A stretch of DNA of 64,000 nt from Myxococcales bacterium. GTDB taxonomy: Bacteria > Myxococcota_A > Polyangia > Haliangiales > Haliangiaceae. The notes beneath the pieces were generated by a model that worked only from the letters and a program-made list of their open reading frames with translations, had not been told where the DNA came from and made no database searches. The DNA is taken from contig CANKMW010000039.1 in NCBI GenBank assembly GCA_947483555.1, positions 1 through 64,000 of the forward strand, written 5' to 3'. The translations under genes and the position numbers were made by a program. Positions within the stretch are counted from its first letter, which is position 1. The number at the start of each line of letters is the position of its first letter. Shown here one piece after another: positions 9,227 to 17,638 of the stretch.

Positions 9227-9525
9227 GCGTTCCCGGACGGGTGGTGTCGGTCGACGACGGCGTGGCGATCGTCGACTTCTGGGGCGTGAAGAAGGTGGTG
9301 CGCCTCGACGTCGTCGACGTGCCGGTGGCGCCCGGCGACTACGTGCTCAACCACGTCGGCTTCGCGATCCGCCGCATCCCGGCCGAGGAGATCGGCGACA
9401 CCCTCGCGCTCTACGACGAGCTCTTGCGCTCCGCCGACGGCGACCTGCTGGGCGGCGACGTCCGCGGCGAGCTCGAGGGCACCGCGGCCCACCCGCCCCA
9501 GGCGCGGCCCGAGGACCTGCCATGA
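9217..9525 (+). CDS. hypC: Hydrogenase maturation chaperone HypC
   Basis: HypC carries the Fe(CN)2CO unit with HypD. The 102-residue protein starts MCLGVPGRV with the essential N-terminal Cys2, followed by the beta-barrel core ending NHVGFAIRRI. The C-terminal 25 residues are an acidic, Gly-rich extension beyond the usual family length of about 80. The stop overlaps the hypD start as ATGA. Confidence 0.95.
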   Translation: MCLGVPGRVVSVDDGVAIVDFWGVKKVVRLDVVDVPVAPGDYVLNHVGFAIRRIPAEEIGDTLALYDELLRSADGDLLGGDVRGELEGTAAHPPQARPEDLP

Positions 9526-10673
9526 ACGACCTCGACGCCCTCCGCTTTCGCGATCCGGTGCGCGCTCGCGCCCTGGCCGACGCGCTCGCCCACCACGTGC
9601 GCCGCGCCCGCCGCGCCGCCGACCGGCCGGTGGCGGTGATGCACGTCTGCGGCAGCCACGAGCAGGCCATCGCGCGCTTCGGCCTGCGCGCCACGTTCCC
9701 CGAGGGCCTCGAGGTGATCATGGGCCCGGGCTGCCCGGTGTGCGTCACCGACGTGCCCGAGGTGGACGAGGCGGTGGCGCTGGCCCGCCAGGGGGTGCGC
9801 ATCGCCACCTACGGCGACATGCTGCGCGTCCCCGGCACCGCGCAGTCGCTGGCCGACGCCCGCGCCGCCGGCGCCAGGGTCGACGTCGTCTACAGCATCA
9901 GCCAGGCCGTCGAGCTGGCGCGCAGCCTCGACGAGGAGCTGGTGTTCTTCGCCTCGGGCTTCGAGACCACCGCGGTGGCCACCGCCGCGGTGGTGCTGGC
10001 CGGGCCGCCCGCCAACTTCTCGATCCTGTCGGCGCACAAGTACATCCCGCCGGTGATGGAGATCGTCGCCGAGATGCCGGGCACGCGCATCGAGGGCTTC
10101 CTCGCCGCCGGCCACGCCGCGACGATCACCGGCTGGGGCGTGTTCGAGCCGTTCGTGGCCCGCCACGGGGTGCCGGTGGTGGTCGCCGGCTTCGAGCCCC
10201 TCGACGTGCTCGCCGGGCTGGTGCGGCTGGTCGAGCTGATCGCGGACGGCGTGGCCCGCGTCGACAACGCCTACCCGCGCTGCGTCGACCAGCACGGCAA
10301 CCGCGCGGCGCAGGCCGTGCTGTGGAAGGTGTTCGCGCCGATCGGCGGGCGCTGGCGCGGCATCGCCCACGTGCCCAACGGCAACCTGCGCCTGCTCGAC
10401 ACGTACGCGCGCTGGGACGCGCGGCGGCGGTTCACGATCGACCTGGCGGCGCTGTGGGATCACGCGCCGCCGGCGCTGGTCCAGCACTGCCAGTGCGGCG
10501 ACATCATGGCCGGCATCGCGTCGCCCCACGACTGCACGCTGTTCGGCAAGGCCTGCACCCCCGACGCGCCGGTGGGCGCGTGCATGGTCTCGACCGAGGG
10601 CACGTGCCGGATCTGGCACCAGTACGGCGGCCAACCCGACCTGCGCAGCATCCGGCGAGGAGCACGCTCATGA
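9522..10673 (+). CDS. hypD: Hydrogenase Fe-ligand assembly protein HypD
   Basis: HypD is the 4Fe-4S scaffold on which iron receives CN and CO. The 383-residue protein has the hallmark motifs CGSHE (Cys43), GPGCPVC (Cys71 and Cys74) and, at the C-terminus, the HCQCGD and FGKACTPD cysteines that hold the cluster. It is full length, and it overlaps hypC and hypE by four bases each. Confidence 0.96.
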   Translation: MNDLDALRFRDPVRARALADALAHHVRRARRAADRPVAVMHVCGSHEQAIARFGLRATFPEGLEVIMGPGCPVCVTDVPEVDEAVALARQGVRIATYGDMLRVPGTAQSLADARAAGARVDVVYSISQAVELARSLDEELVFFASGFETTAVATAAVVLAGPPANFSILSAHKYIPPVMEIVAEMPGTRIEGFLAAGHAATITGWGVFEPFVARHGVPVVVAGFEPLDVLAGLVRLVELIADGVARVDNAYPRCVDQHGNRAAQAVLWKVFAPIGGRWRGIAHVPNGNLRLLDTYARWDARRRFTIDLAALWDHAPPALVQHCQCGDIMAGIASPHDCTLFGKACTPDAPVGACMVSTEGTCRIWHQYGGQPDLRSIRRGARS

Positions 10674-11716
10674 GGGACCTGCGCTTCCTGCGGCCCGTCG
10701 ACGAACGGATCACGCTCAAGTACGGCGCCGGCGGCCGCGCCATGCGCGCGCTGATCGAGCAGATCTTCGCCGACGGGCTGGGCGAGGTCGACGATGGCGG
10801 CGTCGGCCTGGCGGCGATGGACGACGGCGCGGTGCTGCGCATCGGCGATCGCTGGCTGGTGATCACCACCGACTCGCACGTGGTCCAGCCCCGCTTCTTC
10901 CCCGGCGGCGACATCGGCCGGCTGGCGGTGGCCGGCACCGTCAACGACCTGGCGATGATGGGCGCGACGGAGCCGCTGGCCCTGACCTGCGCCACGATCG
11001 TCGAGGAGGGCTTCGCCCGCGAGGAGCTCGAGCGCATCTGGGCCTCGATCCGCCAGGCCTGCCTCGAGGCCGGCACCACCGTCGTGACCGGCGACACCAA
11101 GGTCATGGGTCGCGGCGAGCTCGACGGCCTGGTCATCAACACCACCGGGGTCGCGATCACCGACCGCTTCGTGCGCGACAACGGGCTGCGCCCCGGCGAC
11201 CGCCTGCTGGTCACCGGCACCGTCGGCGATCACGGCCTGGCGGTGATGGCGACGCGCAACGAGCTCGCGCTCGAGGTCGAGCTGGCCTCCGACGTGGCGC
11301 CGATCAACGGCCTGGTGCGCGCGGCGCTCGCCGCCGGCGGCGACGGCATCGTGGCGATGAAGGATCCGACCCGTGGCGGCCTGGCCAGCGCGCTGGCCGA
11401 GATGGCGGGCAAGAGCCGGGTCGGCCTGGTGATCGACGAGCGCGCCGTGCCGGTGAAGGACGCGGTGCGCGCCGCCGGCGAGCTGCTCGGCATCGACCCG
11501 CTGCTGGTGGCCAACGAGGGCAAGGCGGTGATGGGCGTGCGCGCCGCGGTCGCCGACGCCGTGCTCGAGGCGCTACGCCGCCATCCGCTGGGGCGCGACG
11601 CCGCCCTGATCGGGGTGTGCATCGACGAGCGGCCCGGGGCCGTCGTGCTCGAGACCGGCTTCGGCCGGCGCCTGCTCGGCGAAGCCGAGGGCGAGCTGCA
11701 GCCGCGGATCTGTTGA
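10670..11716 (+). CDS. hypE: Carbamoyl dehydratase HypE
   Basis: HypE dehydrates the carbamoyl group on its own C-terminal cysteine to a thiocyanate that supplies CN. The 348-residue PurM-like protein has the ATP-binding GTVNDLAMMGA and DPTRGGLASAL motifs. It ends in PRIC, with the catalytic cysteine as the last residue. The four-base overlap with hypD indicates tight coupling. The next gene follows after 31 bases with its own strong ribosome site. Confidence 0.96.
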   Translation: MRDLRFLRPVDERITLKYGAGGRAMRALIEQIFADGLGEVDDGGVGLAAMDDGAVLRIGDRWLVITTDSHVVQPRFFPGGDIGRLAVAGTVNDLAMMGATEPLALTCATIVEEGFAREELERIWASIRQACLEAGTTVVTGDTKVMGRGELDGLVINTTGVAITDRFVRDNGLRPGDRLLVTGTVGDHGLAVMATRNELALEVELASDVAPINGLVRAALAAGGDGIVAMKDPTRGGLASALAEMAGKSRVGLVIDERAVPVKDAVRAAGELLGIDPLLVANEGKAVMGVRAAVADAVLEALRRHPLGRDAALIGVCIDERPGAVVLETGFGRRLLGEAEGELQPRIC

Positions 11717-11747
11717 CCGATCGGAGACCTGCCGAGGAGGAGACGCC

Positions 11748-12605
11748 ATGGAAGGAAGCCCGCACATCCGCATCGAGCGCCACGGGGGCGTCGGCGTCCT
11801 CACCATCGCCCGCCGCGAGCGCTTCAACTCGCTCGACGTCGCCACCGCCCGCGATCTGCGCAAGGCCGGGCTCCAGCTGGCCCGCGACCGCGCGGTGCGC
11901 GCGGTGATCCTGCGCGGCGACGGCGGCGTGTTCTGCAGCGGCGCGGATCTCAAGTACATCGCGGCGGGCGGGGACCGGGGCGAGCTCGACTACCTGCGGC
12001 CGCCGGGCGGCGGCAACGGTGACGGCAACGGCACGCCGGGCTACGGCGCGATCTTCAAGCAGATCCTCGAGTACATCCACTCGACGATCTCCGAGATCCG
12101 GCGCTCGCCCAAGCCGTGGCTGGCGGTGGTCGACGGCCCGGCGGCGGCCGGCGGTCTCGGCCTGGCCATGTCGTGCGACCTGGTGATCGCGTCGGAGCGG
12201 GCGTGGTTCGAGTGGGCCTACCTCAAGACCGGGCTGACCGGCGCCGAGAGCTCGACGTTCTTCCTGCCCCGCCTGGTCGGCTTCCGCAAGGCGATGGAGC
12301 TGGTGCTGCTCAGCCCGCGGCTGACCGCGCGCGAGGCCCTCGCCGCCGGCCTGATCAACGCCGTCCATCCCGACGGCACCCTCGACGACGCGGCGCAGGC
12401 CCTGGCCGAGCGCCTGGCGGCGACGCCGACCGAGGCCGTGGGCATCGCCAAGGACCTGCTCAACCGCGCCGCCGGCATGGATCGGCTCGACGTCCACCTC
12501 GACGCCGAGCTCGGCGAGCTGGCCCGCATCGCCGACGGCAAGAACTTCGCCGAGGGCATCGCGGCGTTCTTCGCGCGGCGCGAGCCGCAGTTCGGGAGCG
12601 CGTGA
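11748..12605 (+). CDS. Crotonase (enoyl-CoA hydratase/isomerase) family enzyme inside the hyp cluster
   Basis: This 285-residue crotonase-fold protein has a CoA-pocket oxyanion region (CSGADLKY) and AAGGLGLAMSCD. The usual catalytic glutamates are missing: the first position is Gly in GGLGLAMSCD, and the second is Tyr in FEWAYLKTGLTG. Ordinary hydratase activity is therefore doubtful. It sits between hypE and hypA; its stop overlaps the hypA ATG by one base, so it is co-translated with maturation genes. HypX, which makes the CO ligand in aerobic hydrogenase maturation, has a crotonase-like C-terminal domain, so a role in CO supply is a reasonable guess. No formyltransferase domain is present here. 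The alternative is an unrelated acyl-CoA enzyme. The start has GAGGAGG nine bases upstream. Confidence 0.85.
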   Translation: MEGSPHIRIERHGGVGVLTIARRERFNSLDVATARDLRKAGLQLARDRAVRAVILRGDGGVFCSGADLKYIAAGGDRGELDYLRPPGGGNGDGNGTPGYGAIFKQILEYIHSTISEIRRSPKPWLAVVDGPAAAGGLGLAMSCDLVIASERAWFEWAYLKTGLTGAESSTFFLPRLVGFRKAMELVLLSPRLTAREALAAGLINAVHPDGTLDDAAQALAERLAATPTEAVGIAKDLLNRAAGMDRLDVHLDAELGELARIADGKNFAEGIAAFFARREPQFGSA

Positions 12606-12949
12606 TGCACGAGTACTCGATCGTGGCGTCGCTGATCGAGCGGGTCGCCCGCGAGGCCACGCCGCGCCGGGCGCGCGTCCACCGCCTGCACGTCGCGATC
12701 GGCGAGCTGGCCGGCGTCGACGTCGCGCTCCTGCGCACCGCCTACGACACCTTCCGCGAGCGCACGGTGTGCGCCGACGCCGCGCTCGACGTCCGCGCGG
12801 TGGCGGCGGCGTGGCGCTGTCCGCGCTGCGACGAAGCGCTGGCGCCCGGCGCGCCGCTGCAATGTCCGACCTGCGGACGACCGGCCCGGCTGTGCGCCGG
12901 CGACGAGATCGTGCTCGAGCGGATCGAGCTGGAGGTGCCCGATGTGTAG
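12605..12949 (+). CDS. hypA: Nickel chaperone HypA
   Basis: HypA delivers nickel to the large subunit with HypB. The 114-residue protein begins MHEYSIV, with the nickel-binding His2-Glu3. It has a zinc site of two CPxC pairs (CPRC and CPTC). It is normal family length. The start overlaps the crotonase stop, and the end overlaps hypB by eight bases. Confidence 0.95.
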   Translation: MHEYSIVASLIERVAREATPRRARVHRLHVAIGELAGVDVALLRTAYDTFRERTVCADAALDVRAVAAAWRCPRCDEALAPGAPLQCPTCGRPARLCAGDEIVLERIELEVPDV

Positions 12950-13796
12950 CGACTGTGGCTGTGGCGATCCCGAGCTGGTCCCGGTCGAGGTCCACGAGCG
13001 CATCCTCGCCGGCAACGACGCGGTCGCGGCGCACAACCGCGCCCACTTCGCGGCCCGCGGCGTCCTGGCCATCAACCTGATGGGCTCGCCGGGCTCGGGC
13101 AAGACCGCGGTGCTCGAGGCCACGGCGCGCGCTCTCGGTGGGCGGCTGCGCCTGGGCGCGGTCAGCGGTGACCTGGCCACCGACCGCGACGCGGTGCGGC
13201 TGATCGCGGCCGGCGTGCCGTCCCTGCCGATCACCACCGGCTCGGCGTGCCACCTCGACGCCCGGCTGGTGCACGACGCGCTGCACGCCCCGCCGTGGGG
13301 CGACCTCGACGTGTTCTTCATCGAGAACGTCGGCAACCTGGTGTGCCCCGCGATCTACGACCTCGGGCAGGCCGCGAACGTGGTGGCGCTGGCGGTGACC
13401 GAAGGCGAGGACAAGCCGATCAAGTACCCGGTGATGTTCAACAAGGCCGACCTGGTGCTGCTCACCAAGGTCGACCTCTTGCCGCACCTCGACGTCGACG
13501 TGGCGGCGATCGAGGACGGGCTGGCGCACGTGATGCCGGTGCCGCGGATGATCCGGTTGTCGGCGAAGACCGGCGAGGGCGTGGCCGACTGGGTGGCGTG
13601 GCTGGACGCGCGGCGGGCGGAGGTCGCCGCGCCCGACCACGGCCACAGCCACGGCCACGGCCACGGCCACGGCCACAGCCACGGCCACGGCCACGGCTAC
13701 GGCTACGGCAACGGCCACGGCCACGGGCCGGGCATGGGCCACGACCACGGCCTGTCGTTCCTGACGCTGGACGAGGAGGCGCGTCGTGGCCGCTGA
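12942..13796 (+). CDS. hypB: Nickel-handling GTPase HypB with a C-terminal histidine-rich tail
   Basis: HypB is the GTPase for nickel insertion. The 284-residue protein starts MCSDCGCG, a high-affinity metal motif. Its Walker A is GSPGSGKT (48-55), and it has FFIENVGNLVC and LLTKVDLLP. Residues 233-269 hold 14 histidines in Gly-His pairs (coded by a GGCCAC tandem repeat around 13638-13740). In known His-rich HypB proteins this stretch is near the N-terminus, so its C-terminal place is unusual. It probably stores or buffers nickel. The gene overlaps the following permease gene by 11 bases. Confidence 0.95.
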   Translation: MCSDCGCGDPELVPVEVHERILAGNDAVAAHNRAHFAARGVLAINLMGSPGSGKTAVLEATARALGGRLRLGAVSGDLATDRDAVRLIAAGVPSLPITTGSACHLDARLVHDALHAPPWGDLDVFFIENVGNLVCPAIYDLGQAANVVALAVTEGEDKPIKYPVMFNKADLVLLTKVDLLPHLDVDVAAIEDGLAHVMPVPRMIRLSAKTGEGVADWVAWLDARRAEVAAPDHGHSHGHGHGHGHSHGHGHGYGYGNGHGHGPGMGHDHGLSFLTLDEEARRGR

Positions 13797-14433
13797 GCTG
13801 GCCGTGCCGCTGGCGCTCGCCGCGGTCAGCGTCGGATCGCTGCATGCGCTGGCGCCGGATCACTGGCTGCCGATCGCCGCCGTCGGCCGCGCGCGCGGCT
13901 GGTCGACGGCGCGCACCGCGCGCGTCGCGCTCCTGTGCGGCGCCGGTCACGTGACCGTGTCGGTGCTGCTGGGGCTCCTCGGCCTCTTGACCGGGCGCCG
14001 GGTCGCCCTCGCGCTCGGCGGCCACATCGCGGCGGTGTCGGGCCTGGTGCTGGTGGCGTTCGGGATCGGCTACGCGCTGTGGGGGATGCGCCACGCGGTC
14101 GCGCACCTCCACGGCCACAGCCACCACCACTACGACCACGTCCACGATCCGTCACGCGCCGGGGTGTGGACGCTGTTCGCGATCTACTGCGCCGACCCCT
14201 GCGTCGCGGTCATCCCCATCCTCTTCGCGGCCGCCTCGCTGTCGGCGACCGCGACCGTGGCCATCGTCCTGGTCTACGAGGCGGCGACCATCGCGACCAT
14301 GGTGCTGCTGGTGGCGCTGGCGCGGGCCAGCGCGGGCCTCCTGCGTGGGCGCTGGACCGAGCACTGGGCCGACAGCGCCGCCGGCGCGTCGATCGCCGCC
14401 ACCGGGATCGCGGTCGCGCTCCTCGGCTGGTGA
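13786..14433 (+). CDS. Nickel/cobalt permease (HupE/UreH/RcnA-like membrane protein)
   Basis: This 215-residue protein has about six membrane segments and the metal-transport motif HALAPDHW (HX4DH type) in the first helix. A cytoplasmic or periplasmic loop is rich in histidine (HLHGHSHHHYDHVHD). The GTG start at 13786 overlaps hypB, with GAGGAGGC upstream. Its position at the end of the hyp operon suggests that it imports nickel for the hydrogenase. RcnA-type efflux is the alternative, which sequence alone cannot exclude. Confidence 0.8.
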   Translation: MAAELAVPLALAAVSVGSLHALAPDHWLPIAAVGRARGWSTARTARVALLCGAGHVTVSVLLGLLGLLTGRRVALALGGHIAAVSGLVLVAFGIGYALWGMRHAVAHLHGHSHHHYDHVHDPSRAGVWTLFAIYCADPCVAVIPILFAAASLSATATVAIVLVYEAATIATMVLLVALARASAGLLRGRWTEHWADSAAGASIAATGIAVALLGW

Positions 14434-14550
14434 GACGCGCCGCCGCCGCCGCGATGCGCCGCGCCGCGCAACCGGCGTGACAACCGAGGACGGCGCGCGC
14501 AACGGGTGCGCGGGGCGCGGGCCACGCCACCGAGTTTCGCGGCACCTCGC

Positions 14551-14566
14551 TGGCACGCGCGGTGCA
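14551..14566 (+). promoter_or_regulatory. Candidate sigma-54 promoter of the V/A-ATPase operon
   Basis: TGGCACGCGCGGTGCA has GG at 14552-14553 and GC at 14564-14565, spaced by ten bases, with a perfect TGGCACG -24 block. The ATG at 14582 is only 17 bases past the GC, so a canonical start would give an almost leaderless mRNA. No clear ribosome site precedes the ATG. Confidence 0.6.
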
Positions 14567-14581
14567 GCCTTTGCGGGGCGC

Positions 14582-14944
14582 ATGGCGACGCCCGCGCTCA
14601 CGACCGGCGTCCCGACGCCGGACCCGGACCTCGAAGCGCTGCTCGCGACCGAGCAGGCGCTGGAGGCGGCGCTCGCCCGGGCGCGCGCCGCGGCCGAGGC
14701 CGTGCGCGCGGCCGCCGACGCCGCGATCGCTGCGGACGACGCCGCGGCCGCGGTCGAGGTCGCCGCTGCGCGCCAGGCCCTCGAGGCGACGCTGGCCGCC
14801 GCGACCGAGACCCAGCGCGCCGCGCTCGACGCCGACGCCCGGGCCGAGGTCGCCGGCTGGAACGCGCTCGACGGCGCCGCGCTCGACGAGGCCGCCACCC
14901 GGCTCCGCCGCCGCCTGGTGGCCCTGATCGCGGAGGTCGGGTGA
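14582..14944 (+). CDS. V/A-type ATPase peripheral-stalk subunit (NtpF/subunit H-like coiled coil)
   Basis: This 120-residue, strongly Ala-rich protein is helical throughout, with a long heptad-like stretch (20-95). Sequence alone does not identify it. Its size, coiled-coil character and place as first gene before subunit I match the NtpF/AhaH stalk subunit in the same operon order in Enterococcus and archaea. It would pair with subunit E to hold the stator. The ATG at 14582 is chosen because upstream codons are low-complexity. The stop overlaps the next GTG. Confidence 0.6.
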   Translation: MATPALTTGVPTPDPDLEALLATEQALEAALARARAAAEAVRAAADAAIAADDAAAAVEVAAARQALEATLAAATETQRAALDADARAEVAGWNALDGAALDEAATRLRRRLVALIAEVG

Positions 14945-16830
14945 TCATCCCGATGAGCCGCGTCCGCCTCATCGGCCGGCGGCCCGACCTGCCGCGCGCC
15001 CTCGGCGTGCTCCAGGATGCCGGCACGCTGCACCTGTCGCCGCCCGCCGTCACCGTGGCGCGCCACGCCGCCACCGCCGGCGAGCGGCGCCGTCATCACC
15101 AACTCGCCCGCGCCCTCGGCGACGTCGAGGCGGCGCTGACCGGCCTGGCCGCGCTCGGCGCCACCGTCGACGAACCCGGCAGCGCGCCGCCGCTGACCGC
15201 GGGCCGGGCCGCGTGGCGCGCCGCCCGGGTGCGCGCCCGCACCGCGGCGCTCGCCGCCGCGCGCCGCGCCCTCGCCGACGAGCGCGATGCGCTGGCCGCG
15301 TACGCGCCGATGTTCGCCGAGCTCGAGGCCCTGCTCGGCGGCGGCCACGCCCAGCGTCGCTTCACGGTCCACCTGCTGCGCCTGCACAGCGACGGCGCGA
15401 CGGTGCGCCGCCTGCGCGAGGTCCTCGACCGCGTGCTCGGCGAGCACGACCTGCGCAGCCGCACGCTGCCCGGCGGCGAGGTCGCGCTGCTCTTGCTCGC
15501 GCCGACCGGGCGCACCGCCGACGTCGAGCGCCTGCTCGCCGAGGCCCACGTCGAGACCGCGCCGGTGCCGCTGGCGCTGGGCGGCGGCACGCTGCTCGAG
15601 GCGCTGCCCCGGTTGCGGCCGCGCCTGGCCGAGGTCGAGCGCGCCTTGATCGCGATCACCGACGAGGCGGTCGCGCTCGCCACCGCCGATGGCCCGCTCT
15701 TGACCGCGGCCCGCCGCGCCTTCCACGACGCGCTCGCCGAGCTCGACGCCCGCACCCTGGCCGGCGAGACCCCGCGCGCCTTCGTCCTCGAAGGCTGGGC
15801 CCCGGCGCGCACCCTGCCGACGCTGACGGCGCGCCTGCGCCAGACCCTGCCCGAGGTCGCGGTGGCCGAGGTCGACCGCGACGCCTGGCATGGCCGCGAA
15901 GCACCGGTGGTCCTCACCAACCCGCCGATCTTCGAGCCGTTCGAGCGCCTGACCGCGATGCTGCCGCTGCCGCGCTATGGCTCGGTCGATCCGACGCCGT
16001 TCGTCGCGGTGTTCTTCCCGATGCTGTTCGGCCTGATCGTCGGCGACGTCGGCTACGGCGCGCTGCTGGCGCTGATCGCCGTGATCCTGTGGCGGCGCGG
16101 CCGCGGCGCAGCCCACGGCCTGAGCCACGATCTGGCGCGCATCGCCGCCGCGGTCGCGTCGTACACCGTGATCTTCGGCTTCCTGTTCGGCGAGCTGTTC
16201 GGCGATCTGGGCCGGCGCGCCTTCGGCCTGCGCCCGCTGTGGCTCGACCGCCACGAGGCCATCCTGCCGTTCCTCGGCCTCGCGGTCGCGATCGGCCTGG
16301 TCCACCTGGTGCTCGGCCTGATCACCGCGGCGGTCGCGCGCCGCCGCCACCCGCGCGAGGCCGCCGGCCGCGGCCTGGCCGCGCTGATGCTGGTGCTGAT
16401 CGGCGTGACCCTGGCGGCGATGCTCGAGCTCCTGCCCGGCGCGCTGTTCACGCCGACCTTGCTCGTGCTCTTGCTCGCGTTGCCGGTGCTGGTCGTGCTC
16501 GAGGGCGCCACCGCCTTGCTCGAGCTGATCACCACGCTCGGCCACGTGCTGTCCTACGCCCGCGTCATGGCCCTGGGCACCGCGTCGGTGATGCTGGCCA
16601 TCGTCGCCAACCGCATGGTCGGCGCGTTCGGCGGCGCCGCCATCGGCGTCCTGTTCGCGCTGGTGTTCCACCTGGTGAACTTCGCCATCGCGATGTTCAG
16701 CCCGACCATCCACGTGCTGCGCCTCCACTACGTGGAGTTCTTCGGCACGTTCTTCGACCCGGGCGGCGACCAGTACCGGCCGTTCGCGCACTGGTCTCCC
16801 GATCCGGCCGCTCGGCCACAGGAGGTGTAG
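14941..16830 (+). CDS. ntpI: V/A-type ATPase subunit I (a-subunit, membrane stator)
   Basis: This 629-residue protein forms the ion half-channels and ties the peripheral stalk to the membrane ring. The N-terminal 330 residues are soluble and helical. The C-terminal part has about seven membrane helices, beginning near PFVAVFFPMLFGLIVGD. The essential arginine is in LSYARVMALGTASVML. The GTG at 14941 overlaps the previous stop in GTGA. An ATG four codons later (MSRVRLIG) is a possible alternative start. Confidence 0.92.
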   Translation: MIIPMSRVRLIGRRPDLPRALGVLQDAGTLHLSPPAVTVARHAATAGERRRHHQLARALGDVEAALTGLAALGATVDEPGSAPPLTAGRAAWRAARVRARTAALAAARRALADERDALAAYAPMFAELEALLGGGHAQRRFTVHLLRLHSDGATVRRLREVLDRVLGEHDLRSRTLPGGEVALLLLAPTGRTADVERLLAEAHVETAPVPLALGGGTLLEALPRLRPRLAEVERALIAITDEAVALATADGPLLTAARRAFHDALAELDARTLAGETPRAFVLEGWAPARTLPTLTARLRQTLPEVAVAEVDRDAWHGREAPVVLTNPPIFEPFERLTAMLPLPRYGSVDPTPFVAVFFPMLFGLIVGDVGYGALLALIAVILWRRGRGAAHGLSHDLARIAAAVASYTVIFGFLFGELFGDLGRRAFGLRPLWLDRHEAILPFLGLAVAIGLVHLVLGLITAAVARRRHPREAAGRGLAALMLVLIGVTLAAMLELLPGALFTPTLLVLLLALPVLVVLEGATALLELITTLGHVLSYARVMALGTASVMLAIVANRMVGAFGGAAIGVLFALVFHLVNFAIAMFSPTIHVLRLHYVEFFGTFFDPGGDQYRPFAHWSPDPAARPQEV

Positions 16831-16832
16831 CC

Positions 16833-17051
16833 ATGGACGTTCTCTGGATCAGCCTCGGCGCTGCGCTCGCCATCACCGGCAGCGCCTTCGCGACGGCGTG
16901 GGCCCAGTCCCGCATCGGCGCGGCGGTCGCGGCCGCACTCGCCGAGAAACCCGAGCTCCGCACGACCGCCGTGCTCCTGGTCGCCATCCCCGAGACGATG
17001 GTGATCCTGGGCTTCGTGATCGCGGTGCTCATCGTGCTGCAGCGCGGCTGA
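16833..17051 (+). CDS. ntpK: V/A-type ATPase subunit K (proteolipid c-ring)
   Basis: This 72-residue protein has two helices, a simple hairpin of F-type size rather than the four-helix double form. The ion-carrying glutamate is Glu54 in LVAIPETMVILGFVIAV. The PET motif resembles archaeal A-type rings. Helix 1 shows no clear extra Gln/Glu ligand, so H+ rather than Na+ coupling is more likely, but this is inference. GGAGG lies before the ATG. Confidence 0.9.
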   Translation: MDVLWISLGAALAITGSAFATAWAQSRIGAAVAAALAEKPELRTTAVLLVAIPETMVILGFVIAVLIVLQRG

Positions 17052-17059
17052 GGCGCGCC

Positions 17060-17638
17060 ATGGCGATCGGCGACCTGCTGGGTGCGCTCGAGCGCGAGGC
17101 CGCGGCCGAGGTGGCCGCGCTCGGCGCCGCTGCGCGCGCCGACGCCGCCCGGCGCACGACCGAGGCGGCCGCCCGCCGCGCCAGCCACTGCGAGGTCGCG
17201 CTCGACCGCTGCCGGGCCGCGGCCCAGGCCGCCACCGACGCCGCGCTCGCCGACGCCGCCCGCCGCGGTCGCCGCGAGGTCCTGACCGCGCGCGCCGCGG
17301 CGCTCGACCGGCTGCGCGCCGCGGTGGCCGCCACCTTGCCCGCGCTGCTCGCCGGCCCGGATCGCGAGCCGCTGCTCGACCAGCTCACCGCGGCCCTGCT
17401 CGCCGCCACCGGCGCCACCGCGGCGGTGCGCTGCGCGCCGGCGCTGGTCGACGGGGTCGCGGCCCGGCTCGCCGCGCACCCCGGCCTGCGGGTCGCCCCC
17501 GACGCCACCATCACCACCGGCATGGTCGCCGAGCGCGACGGCGGCCGGGTCGTGATCGACGCGACCTTGACCTCGCTGCTCCACCGCCTGTGGCCACGGC
17601 TGCGCCTCGAGGCGCGGCCGGCCGAGCGCGCGCCATGA
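17060..17638 (+). CDS. ntpE: V/A-type ATPase subunit E (peripheral stalk)
   Basis: This 192-residue protein has an Ala/Arg-rich N-terminal coiled coil (1-85), then a globular head with the typical ending GGRVVIDATLTSLLHRLWPRLR. It should pair with the first gene's product to form the stator. It is coupled to the next gene by an ATGA overlap (ATG at 17635). The composition is extremely GC-rich, like its neighbours. Confidence 0.82.
   Translation: MAIGDLLGALEREAAAEVAALGAAARADAARRTTEAAARRASHCEVALDRCRAAAQAATDAALADAARRGRREVLTARAAALDRLRAAVAATLPALLAGPDREPLLDQLTAALLAATGATAAVRCAPALVDGVAARLAAHPGLRVAPDATITTGMVAERDGGRVVIDATLTSLLHRLWPRLRLEARPAERAP

Noticed and set aside
11304..13748. 814-codon minus-strand frame beginning with many Val-Ala repeats
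   Set aside because: The Val-Ala run is the complement of the HypB Gly-His tail, and the rest is antisense to hypE, the crotonase gene and hypA.
13638..13750. Regular GGCCAC repeat that could look like a CRISPR or regulatory array
   Set aside because: Units are 6-12 bases with no spacers, and the repeat is in frame with the His-rich HypB tail.
14152..16791. 879-codon minus-strand frame opposite the V-ATPase genes
   Set aside because: Composition is Arg/Gln/Glu-rich without domains; the sense strand carries well-conserved ATPase subunits.
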